Positions 52,521-60,506 of a stretch of 64,000 bases of DNA are shown one piece after another (the stretch's first letter is position 1; each line of letters starts with the position of its first letter). The position numbers and the translations under genes are program-made. The notes beneath the pieces were generated by a model that did not search any database, was not told the origin of the DNA, and saw only the letters and a list, made by a program, of their open reading frames with translations. Source of the stretch: Nitrospinaceae bacterium (GTDB taxonomy: Bacteria > Nitrospinota > Nitrospinia > Nitrospinales > Nitrospinaceae); contig JAJDBF010000011.1 of NCBI GenBank assembly GCA_029261535.1, forward strand, positions 81,907 to 145,906. Direction: 5' to 3'.

Positions 52521-53513
52521 TTATTTGAGGTTCTCTATCAACTCCTGAATTGACTTGTCCTCTGGGGATAGTTTGAGAGCTTGGCGATAGCTGTTCAAAG
52601 CATTTTTATTTTCTCCAAGGACAGCATAAGATTTGCCGAGTTTCATCCAGCCTTCCAAGTCGCCCGGGTTTTCCTTCATTTTGTCTGCCAGACGCTGAAC
52701 CATGCTTTGTATAAAAACACTCTGGTCCTCTGAAGACATAATACTTCCAGGGTTGACATCCTTTATTGTGAGGGCCGAAGGAAGATTTGGCTTCACACTC
52801 TGAGTAGAAGTTATGGGAAGAACTGAGGGGGCCTCAATACCGAGTTTCTCTGCGGCAAGATTCAATTTCGATTGGAGGCTTTTTAAATAGGAAACTTTAG
52901 GAGGAGCTTCCTTGGCCAGTTTGTGCCAGGTATTGTAAGCTTTCTTGATCTTGCCTTCCTGGAAATCCAATAAGGCCAGATTCAGCTTTGCAACGGGTTG
53001 ATCGGGATTCAATTTAATCACGTCAATAAAAATCTTTTTTGATTTTTCATCGACGGTTCCACTTGAAGCGGTTACCAAAGCCTCTCCATAGATTGCCAGT
53101 AAATCGGAATCATTAGGAGAAAGTGCAATGGCTTTCTCAAGAGCCTCCACGGCCTTGTTATGTTTGCCAATCAAACCATAGGATTTGCCAAGTAATGTCC
53201 AGCCAGCAACATCTTCTGGGTTTTTTTTCAGTTTCTCGGCAAGTCCTGCCGCAAGTTCTTCCATGGGTTTGGATATTTTAAGCGTATCATTTTTCTTAGA
53301 CCGTAGTTTGGAGGAGGATGTGAAGACAACTTCTTTCTCTTTTTTGATGTGTTCTTTTCTTGTCTTCTCAAAGTCTTTAATTTTTTTTGAAGGGAAAATA
53401 TACATAATCGAAGACAGTAAAATAGCGAGAGTAATAGTCAAGACAATAACTCCTTGCCGGGTTTTCAGCGTCCCCATGAGGGAGTTGTTTCTTCGAGGCT
53501 CTTCCTGTGACAT
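52521..53513 (-). CDS. CcmI-like TPR protein with N-terminal membrane anchor
   Basis: The start is at ATG 53513 (AAGGAAA about 6 bp upstream), not the longer frame to 53534. The 330-residue product has one N-terminal helix (VIVLTITLAILLSSIMYIF), a charged linker, then TPR units. Residues ~85-210 (AEKLKKNPEDVAGWTLLGKSYGLIGKHNKAVEALEKA, LLAIYGEALV, KIKKAYNTWHKLAKEAP) follow the CcmI/CycH C-terminal pattern. After a linker a second copy of the DxxGWMKLGKSYAVLGENKNAL unit closes the protein. CcmI proteins hold apocytochrome c for haem attachment; the multihaem cytochromes downstream make that role attractive but unproven. Confidence 0.72.
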   Translation of the reverse strand: MSQEEPRRNNSLMGTLKTRQGVIVLTITLAILLSSIMYIFPSKKIKDFEKTRKEHIKKEKEVVFTSSSKLRSKKNDTLKISKPMEELAAGLAEKLKKNPEDVAGWTLLGKSYGLIGKHNKAVEALEKAIALSPNDSDLLAIYGEALVTASSGTVDEKSKKIFIDVIKLNPDQPVAKLNLALLDFQEGKIKKAYNTWHKLAKEAPPKVSYLKSLQSKLNLAAEKLGIEAPSVLPITSTQSVKPNLPSALTIKDVNPGSIMSSEDQSVFIQSMVQRLADKMKENPGDLEGWMKLGKSYAVLGENKNALNSYRQALKLSPEDKSIQELIENLK

Positions 53514-54350
53514 AAGATTTCCTTTTAGCGTCAAGGTTGAAAAAGCTCATTTGGTAAAGGTTCTCTCGAAACTTCCGGGGGGGAAGTAGAAGTTTGAGAC
53601 AAAACCTGAGATTAGCTTACAGGACTCAAACGACTCAAGGCAACAGTGTCTATAGAATTTTTTTCAAAACTACTTCGGCGTGAGTTTGAAAACAACTCTT
53701 GATCAAAGAAAAATGTATTTTGATTTTGAGAACTACTTTCCTACTCAAATTTCTCCTTGATATTTATTGACAAGAAAATTTTATCTACTGCGTTATTTCT
53801 TTTCCAACTCTCCCGTCTAAGTATGCGATAATCAAAACTTTACTTAACTGGCTCATTAATAAATTTTTCTTACAGAACAAACCCCTACTACGTATTCATG
53901 CTACTTCCCCTACCCTCCCCTCAATTATGCACGACCCGAAAATCATACAAACAACCCTACCAAACCATTCTATTTAAATGCTTTACTAGAGTTGAAAAAT
54001 TCTGTGAGTGGTGGAGTTCTCATCATAATCATCAGAAAATATGTCAATCCATTTTCAAGTAAACGGGCTTTTGCTTCAGGGTTAAATTGATTTACGCATT
54101 TACGTTGAATAAACATTTAAAAAAAATAATGTCTTCCTCTGAATTTTTTTTGCTCATTTTAAATGCGGAGACGTTTTGATTGAAAAAAATAAACGGTTTC
54201 CCGACGCGCCAACATTTTTAAAGTCAGTTGTCGTTTTGGTGAGTTAATTCCATTGTGCCACCGGGCCTTCCAGCTCTGGTAAAATTTGATCAGGGATTTG
54301 GAAGTGATCTTTGGGAGCATGAGTTTTACTTCGGACAGTGAAGTTTATGG
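53514..54350. other. AT-rich intergenic region without recognised genes
   Basis: About 840 bp between the divergent CcmI-like gene and the FeS oxidoreductase gene. The composition is markedly AT-rich, with many homopolymer runs. No ORF above about 20 codons with a credible start, no RNA gene and no clear promoter pair was found. It probably contains the divergent promoters. Confidence 0.4.
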
Positions 54351-55718
54351 ATGAGCTCTCCTTTCAAGTCAACATCTCTGGGATCACCTCAAGGTAATTT
54401 CTCAATAATGGAAGATATGATCTCTCAAAGTTCGGTGATTTATTTACTCTGCGTAGCCGGTGTAATGGGATGGTACATCAGGCGAACCAGAAGCGTGGAA
54501 AGCCAGAGCGAAATTTTTCGTGTTCAGGAAATTGAGGCGGGGCTTACAGAGCCATCCTCGCTTCATCCTGTAATCAATCCCTCACTTTGCGTTGGTTGTG
54601 CGGCTTGTGTGAAAGCTTGTCCGGAAAACAATGTTCTGGGAATCATCAAAGGAAAAGCGGAATTAATTGGACCGACGCATTGCATAGGTCATGGTGCTTG
54701 TAAAACCTCTTGCCCCTTGAGTGCAATTTCATTGGTGTTTGGGACAGAAAAAAGAGGTGTCGATATCCCTTTTCTCAATCCCAACTATGAAACGAATGTG
54801 CCCGGCATTTTTATTGCCGGAGAATTAGGTGGCATGGGGCTGATAAGGAATGCGGTCAATCAAGGGGTGCAGGCGGTGGACTCAGTTCGGAAACTGAAAG
54901 GAATTGGTGGTGAGAATGTGCTCGACCTGGTCATTGTGGGAGCAGGTCCGGCAGGGTTTGCGGCATCACTCGCGGCTATGGAGCACAAGTTACGCTTCGT
55001 AACCGTGGAACAGGAAACCTTGGGAGGAACAGTTTCCCATTATCCGCGGGGAAAAATTGTCATGACTTCACCGGTTAAACTTCCATTGGTCGGTAAGGTC
55101 GGGTTTAAGGAAACAACCAAAGAAGCCTTGCTTGAATTTTGGCAAGGGGTAGAAAAAAAAACCGGTGTAAAAATAAATTATTCCGAGCGGGTTGAAAGCA
55201 TAACTAAACTTGAATCAAGTTTTGAAGTTCAAACAAATCAAAATTTATATAAAGCGAATTCGGTGCTTTTGGCTATTGGTCGCCGGGGAACCCCGAGAAG
55301 ACTTGAGGTGTCTGGAGAAGAAATGCCCAAGGTTGTTTACCGCCTTATTGACCCGGAGCAATACAAAGGAAAACATGTGCTGGTGGTTGGTGGTGGGGAC
55401 AGCGCACTTGAAGCTGCTATCAGTATTTCAGAACAACCCAAAACACATGTAATCATTTCCTACCGAAGCGAATCTTTTTCACGCGCCAAACAAAAAAACA
55501 GAGACAGTGTTGCAAAAGCCGAGTCCACTGGGAATTTAAGAGTTGTGATGAAGTCAAAAATTAAAATTATTTCTGAAAACGCGGTTGAAATTGAGCATGG
55601 CGGGAAAGTGGAACTGTTCCCAAATGACGCAGTCATTATTTGTGCGGGCGGGATTCTTCCAACGCCATTTCTTAAAAAAATTGGAATCAATGTAGAAACA
55701 AAATATGGGTCAGAATAG
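54351..55718 (+). CDS. Membrane-anchored ferredoxin-like / FAD-NAD(P) oxidoreductase
   Basis: A 455-residue protein. A hydrophobic helix (SVIYLLCVAGVMGWYI, about 28-43) is followed by a ferredoxin-type domain with CVGCAACVKACPENN and a second motif CIGHGACKTSCP, in which the second Cys position is His, a known variant in this class. Then comes a two-Rossmann flavoprotein: LVIVGAGPAGFAASLAAMEHKL (FAD), GGTVSHYPRGKIVMTSPVKL, and VLVVGGGDSALEAAISISEQP (NAD(P)). No CxxC redox disulfide follows, so it is YpdA-like and not a thioredoxin reductase. It probably passes NAD(P)H electrons to FeS clusters and the membrane. First gene of the electron-transfer operon. The start at 54351 is uncertain; ATG 54408 is an alternative. 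Confidence 0.8.
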   Translation: MSSPFKSTSLGSPQGNFSIMEDMISQSSVIYLLCVAGVMGWYIRRTRSVESQSEIFRVQEIEAGLTEPSSLHPVINPSLCVGCAACVKACPENNVLGIIKGKAELIGPTHCIGHGACKTSCPLSAISLVFGTEKRGVDIPFLNPNYETNVPGIFIAGELGGMGLIRNAVNQGVQAVDSVRKLKGIGGENVLDLVIVGAGPAGFAASLAAMEHKLRFVTVEQETLGGTVSHYPRGKIVMTSPVKLPLVGKVGFKETTKEALLEFWQGVEKKTGVKINYSERVESITKLESSFEVQTNQNLYKANSVLLAIGRRGTPRRLEVSGEEMPKVVYRLIDPEQYKGKHVLVVGGGDSALEAAISISEQPKTHVIISYRSESFSRAKQKNRDSVAKAESTGNLRVVMKSKIKIISENAVEIEHGGKVELFPNDAVIICAGGILPTPFLKKIGINVETKYGSE

Positions 55719-55751
55719 AAAAAACACAAATATCTGGGAGGCAAAATTTTT

Positions 55752-58700
55752 ATGCAACAAAAATTAAATTTTTGTGGTCCAGAGTATTTTAAAGGGATGC
55801 CGCGAATCATCAGTGGACTCGTCATTTTTTTTATTGCAACCGTGATGTTTGGTCAGGAAATGGTTTTGGCGGAGCAATTTAAAGATGTGAAAGCGGCTGC
55901 TCGTGTTCGGAACTTTACTCGAGCTGTAAAGATTTTAATCCCGCTTGCAGAAAAGGGGGATGTAGAGGCGCAGTTTTTACTTGCCGGTTTCTACCGATCC
56001 GGAAAAGGGGTTTCGCGCGATTTGTCTGAAGCGGTCAGGTGGTTGGAGCGGGCATCAGGCAGGCAACATGTCAACGCCCAATACAACCTTGGGATCATGT
56101 TTGAGAATGGGTGGGGTGTAAAGAAGAACCGACTCCAGGCTCTTAAGTGGTTCCGGACAGCCTCCAATAATGGTCACTCTAAAGCCAAGAGGAAGCTTAA
56201 ACGGTTTAAAGCTAAATCAAAGTTGTTTTCGGGAGGCAAGGTTTTAAGCCAAAAAAAAGAATTGTTTCGCCTTGTGTTTTCTGGGAATTCTGAACATTTA
56301 AGGGCCTTGATTGGGAAGGGAGTGAATATCAATGTTCGGGATGAAGCGGGGCAAACCCCTCTGATTCTGGCTTCCCAAAAGGGCCATTTGAAGGTGGTCC
56401 AAACATTACTTGAGTTTGGAGCGGATGTCCACGCTGTCGATGAAAATAAAAATAGTGCGCTGATGAAGGCGGTGAGAAATGGTCATCTCCCTGCAATGAA
56501 TCATTTGCTACATGCGGGAGCTAACCTCAATTCTCAGGATATAACAGGGGATACTGCGTTAATTCTGGCGACAAGAAAGAAAGATCGAAGAGCCGTTGAA
56601 GCTCTTTTGATTCGAGGCGCAGATTTTAAACTGAAGAATTTCGAGAGTCTCACTGCATTGGCTATTGCGAAAACATTGGGTGAAGAAGAACTACTCACAG
56701 TTTTTCGTTCTGTAGAAATTATGCGGAGCGCAAAAAATGCCGCCGGAGATGGGGATTTCAAGAAAGCGGCTGGGTTGCTTGAAGGCCTCGCCGCTAAGGG
56801 AAATGCAGAAGCTCAGTATCGCTTGGCGGGTTTGTATCGATCAGGTAACGGAGTTCTTCGTGACCACAGCGAAGCTGTCCGCTGGCTAAAAGAGTCTGCT
56901 GGTCAAGGAAATGCCAATGCACAGTACAACCTCGGAGTGATGTACAAAAATGGTTGGGGTGTTGCCATAAATATGAAGCAGGCAGAAAAATGGTTTGCCC
57001 TTGCATTCAGACAAGGGCACCTGATGGCTGGAAGGAAATTGAAACGTAGTGTGGAAGAACTGAAGAGTATTAAAGGCAATTCCAGATTGCAATTGGAAAC
57101 TCGTTTTTTAGAAGCTGTAAAAAAAGGGGAATTGAAAAAAATTAAGGAAAGTATTCGGGCCGGGGTAAACATTGATGCTCGAAAAAGAAAAGGAGAAACG
57201 GCTCTGATGCAGGCATCCGGTGACGGCTCTCTTGACATAGTCAGGTTTCTCCTGGAATCAAAAGCAAATATTCATTTGACGCAAAAAAATGGTGACAATG
57301 CCTTGTTGATAGCCTCTCGAAATGGGCATTCGCGGGTGGTGGTCCGATTGTTAGAAGGTGGAGCAAACCCTAATTCCCAAGATCAGGCAGGTGATACTCC
57401 CATAATTTTAGCCGTAAAAAATAACGACAAATCGCTTGTAAATATTTTTTTAAAAAACGATATCAATCTTGGCATAAGGAATAAGAAAAACGAATCAGTC
57501 TTTGACGTAGCAATCGAATTCGGCGAAAGCGCACTTTTGGGGCCCCTTCTTGCCGCTAAAAAATGGAGCAAACTAAAATCCCTGTTGGCCAAAGGCAGGT
57601 TTGAAGAAGCCGCAAAAGGATTAAAGCTCTTGGCCGAAGACGGAGATATTGAAGCCTTGTATCAGCTTTCTGTGTTGGCTCAGTCAGGCAAGGGCATCCC
57701 AAAAAACAATCACCAGGCTGTCCGATTTTTACAGGAGGCATCGGCGAAAGGTCATGCCAATGCGCAATACAACCTTGGAGTTATGTATGAGCGGGGATTG
57801 GGAGTGAAGAAACACCACGCCACCGCGCTCAAATGGTTTGCTAGTGCTTCGGGACAGGGTCATGAAATTGCAAGAGCAAAAATAGTATTGGAGGAGGCTG
57901 AATTAAAAAAGAAAAGAAATATCCCGAATGAAGAACTGGAGAAGGCTCTTTTATTTGCCGCGAAACGGGGAGACCTGGAGGAAGTAAGTTCGCTGATTGA
58001 GTTTAAGGTTGACCTCAATGTGCGAAACGAGGTGGGGCAAACGCCGCTTTTTCTGGCGGTGAAGAGTAGTAGCGAAGGAGTTGTCAGGATTTTATTGGAG
58101 TCAGGTGCAGAAAGTGATTTGCCTGATGACGTGGGAGATGTTCCTGTTTTGATTGCATCCAATTACGGCAAACGAAAAATCCTCAAGCGCCTATTAAATG
58201 CGGGCGCGGACCCTGACGTAAGGGATGCTAATGGAAATACCCCCTTAATACTTGCCAGCCGGAAAAATCATACAGATGTTGTGAAGGCTCTTCTGGACCG
58301 AGGTGTCAACCTGGATTTTGAGAATAACAAGAAAAATTCGGCTACTCAGGTGGCGAAGCGCAACGGCAATCGAGAAACTCTTCAACTGCTTCTTTCCAGG
58401 GGCGCGATTTTAAAGAACGAGGAAGAGGACTTGATTCCATTTGTTTCAAACCCGAATGTATCCATGGGCAATTTGGTGACCGGGCCTTCAAAAAGAAATT
58501 TTCCCTATAAAAATTGGCCTCCTTTAATGATAGCGGCTTGGCGAGACCAGAAAGATGTTGTGAGGGCATTGTTGGTCAAGGGAGCGAATATAAATTTTCA
58601 AGACAATCAAGGCCATACGCCTTTGAGCCGTGCCGCCTTCAAAGGGCATGGGGAAATTGTTGCGATGTTGCTAGCCAACGGGGCGAATAAAGAAATGAGT

Positions 58701-59516
58701 CAGTCATTTCAAAAGACTCCGCTCCACTGGGCCGTTGAACACGGGCATCTTGAAATTACGAGGCAATTAATTAAGGCAGGAGCAAATATTAATGCACGGC
58801 AGAAAGACGGGAAAACTCCCCTGACATACGCAATCCTAGGTTCCAGGAAAAAGCTGATTCGACTACTTTTAGCTTCCGGGGTCGATGTGAATCGGGCTTT
58901 GATTGACGGGATGACTCCTGCAATGTTGGCAGTTCAATCGGGACAAGCTGAAGTTTTAAAACTCCTGGTGAAAAAAAAATCACGCCTGCATCTGGTTGAC
59001 GCACAGGGTCGGAACGCTTTGTGGTTTGCGGCTGACAAGAATGATATGGCTTGTCTTGAACTCTTGCTGATCGCAAAGGAAAATACCGAAACCCGAAACC
59101 GTGATGGTAGGACTCCCCTGCTTCAAGCTTCGTGGAAGGGCTATGAAAAGGTTGTAAGCCGACTGATATTGGCGGGAGCTGATATTCACGCATTGAGCAA
59201 GACAGGAAATACCTCCCTGTTATTTTTGGCAAAAAGAGGACACATCAAAGCAGTCGATCAATTAATTCGCAAAGGCTCCAGAATTAATGAAAAAAATGTG
59301 AGCGGGAATACCCCCTTGTTCATGGCCGTAAAAAACGGGCACGTCGATACTGTAAGCATTCTTCTTAAGAAAGGTGCGGACCCTTATCTCAGGAATGGTA
59401 ATGGTGAACAGGTCGAAAGCGTTATTCCGGAGGGCAGAAGCGACATCAAAAAACTTTTAGAGGATCACAAAAACTCCCAGGGCTGGCTGGAAAATATTCT
59501 TTCAAGTAGCAACTAA
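55752..59516 (+). CDS. Exported Sel1-like / ankyrin-repeat protein with three 281-residue modules
   Basis: 1254 residues; GGGAGG lies about 11 bp before ATG 55752. An N-terminal signal or anchor helix (about 18-38, SGLVIFFIATVMFG) is followed by three repeats of one compound module: two Sel1-like repeats (AEKGDVEAQFLLAGFYRSGKGVSRDL, NAQYNLGIMFENGWGVKKN) then about four ankyrin repeats (GQTPLILASQKGHLKVVQTLL). The aligned Phe residues F55, F336 and F617 give a period of exactly 281 residues. The last ~330 residues are ankyrin repeats only. A protein-binding scaffold, probably periplasmic. Sits inside the cytochrome operon, 33 bp after the FeS flavoprotein gene and 47 bp before the cytochrome b-like gene. 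Confidence 0.88.
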   Translation: MQQKLNFCGPEYFKGMPRIISGLVIFFIATVMFGQEMVLAEQFKDVKAAARVRNFTRAVKILIPLAEKGDVEAQFLLAGFYRSGKGVSRDLSEAVRWLERASGRQHVNAQYNLGIMFENGWGVKKNRLQALKWFRTASNNGHSKAKRKLKRFKAKSKLFSGGKVLSQKKELFRLVFSGNSEHLRALIGKGVNINVRDEAGQTPLILASQKGHLKVVQTLLEFGADVHAVDENKNSALMKAVRNGHLPAMNHLLHAGANLNSQDITGDTALILATRKKDRRAVEALLIRGADFKLKNFESLTALAIAKTLGEEELLTVFRSVEIMRSAKNAAGDGDFKKAAGLLEGLAAKGNAEAQYRLAGLYRSGNGVLRDHSEAVRWLKESAGQGNANAQYNLGVMYKNGWGVAINMKQAEKWFALAFRQGHLMAGRKLKRSVEELKSIKGNSRLQLETRFLEAVKKGELKKIKESIRAGVNIDARKRKGETALMQASGDGSLDIVRFLLESKANIHLTQKNGDNALLIASRNGHSRVVVRLLEGGANPNSQDQAGDTPIILAVKNNDKSLVNIFLKNDINLGIRNKKNESVFDVAIEFGESALLGPLLAAKKWSKLKSLLAKGRFEEAAKGLKLLAEDGDIEALYQLSVLAQSGKGIPKNNHQAVRFLQEASAKGHANAQYNLGVMYERGLGVKKHHATALKWFASASGQGHEIARAKIVLEEAELKKKRNIPNEELEKALLFAAKRGDLEEVSSLIEFKVDLNVRNEVGQTPLFLAVKSSSEGVVRILLESGAESDLPDDVGDVPVLIASNYGKRKILKRLLNAGADPDVRDANGNTPLILASRKNHTDVVKALLDRGVNLDFENNKKNSATQVAKRNGNRETLQLLLSRGAILKNEEEDLIPFVSNPNVSMGNLVTGPSKRNFPYKNWPPLMIAAWRDQKDVVRALLVKGANINFQDNQGHTPLSRAAFKGHGEIVAMLLANGANKEMSQSFQKTPLHWAVEHGHLEITRQLIKAGANINARQKDGKTPLTYAILGSRKKLIRLLLASGVDVNRALIDGMTPAMLAVQSGQAEVLKLLVKKKSRLHLVDAQGRNALWFAADKNDMACLELLLIAKENTETRNRDGRTPLLQASWKGYEKVVSRLILAGADIHALSKTGNTSLLFLAKRGHIKAVDQLIRKGSRINEKNVSGNTPLFMAVKNGHVDTVSILLKKGADPYLRNGNGEQVESVIPEGRSDIKKLLEDHKNSQGWLENILSSSN

Positions 59517-59563
59517 AAGGAGAGGCAGGAATAAATGAGTCTCTTTTTAATCAAACAACGGAA

Positions 59564-60475
59564 ATGGAATCTTCAGTAACAAACATATCGCTTTCGCCGG
59601 AAAAGGGAAAATTGGAAAAATTTTTTCTCTCGGAGGAGCCTAAAGTCATCTTGACCAATTGTGGGAATTTTCTTTTCTTTTCCGGGATAGCGATGGTCGT
59701 GTATGTGGGGTGGGGTCTCCGGCAAAGACAATACCTCACCGCAGAATCAGGAGTAGGCTATGCGTTGGGCATCATTGGAGCTGGACTGATGGTTTTGCTG
59801 TTGGTTTATCCCTTAAGAAAAAGAGTTCAGGCTTTGAAGCCCATTGGAAGCGTAAAGTTCTGGTTCCAGTTTCACATGCTTCTTGGAGTTGTTGGGCCTG
59901 TGTGTATCTTATTTCATGCCAATTTTCAATTGGGATCGACCAACAGCAGGGTGGCGTTATTTTCAATGCTCATCGTTGCATCAAGTGGAGCCATCGGCCG
60001 GTTTTTCTATAAAAGGATACATTACGGCCTTTTCGGCAGGAGAGCCAAACTAGACGAACTGCGTGATTTATATGAATCAAAAAAAGGTGAGTTGGACACG
60101 GGTGTCGATTTCACACCACAGATTGCTGGAAGGTTGTTGCAGTTTTCTGATGGTCTGATGAATGAGGGGCGGTTTTTTTTTAAAAGCTTTCTGCGTGCAT
60201 TCACAATGGGCATGAAAGTCCGTCTCTTGTACTGGCAATTAGGCAAAAAATGTAGCGAAGAGCTCAAGAGAGGCAAAGGGGATTCAAAGGACCGGAGGAA
60301 ACAATTGTTAGAGGCAAAATCAAGAATTTGGGCCTTTCTGGCATGTACACGCAAGACGGTAGAGTTTCGTTTTTATGAGCAGGTTTTTTCGTTATGGCAT
60401 GTTCTGCATCTGCCCTTGTTTGTGATGCTACTGCTATCAGGAGTTTTTCACGTTCTTGCGGTTCACGCTTATTGA
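59564..60475 (+). CDS. Di-haem b-type membrane protein (predicted)
   Basis: A 303-residue protein with about five helices (near 33-50, 64-82, 100-118, 128-145, 280-300). Histidine pairs His104/His118 and His282/His296 are each 13 residues apart within helices, the spacing of bis-His b-haem ligands, so two stacked b haems between helices 3 and 5 are plausible. A cytoplasmic helical loop of about 120 charged residues separates them. I do not recognise a named family. It lies between the FeS flavoprotein/ankyrin genes and two multihaem cytochromes, where a quinone- or FeS-linked cytochrome b would be expected. The start ATG 59564 has only a weak ribosome binding site. Confidence 0.7.
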   Translation: MESSVTNISLSPEKGKLEKFFLSEEPKVILTNCGNFLFFSGIAMVVYVGWGLRQRQYLTAESGVGYALGIIGAGLMVLLLVYPLRKRVQALKPIGSVKFWFQFHMLLGVVGPVCILFHANFQLGSTNSRVALFSMLIVASSGAIGRFFYKRIHYGLFGRRAKLDELRDLYESKKGELDTGVDFTPQIAGRLLQFSDGLMNEGRFFFKSFLRAFTMGMKVRLLYWQLGKKCSEELKRGKGDSKDRRKQLLEAKSRIWAFLACTRKTVEFRFYEQVFSLWHVLHLPLFVMLLLSGVFHVLAVHAY

Positions 60476-60506
60476 GTTTGGATCTTTGACGACTAAGGAA
60501 TAAGGC

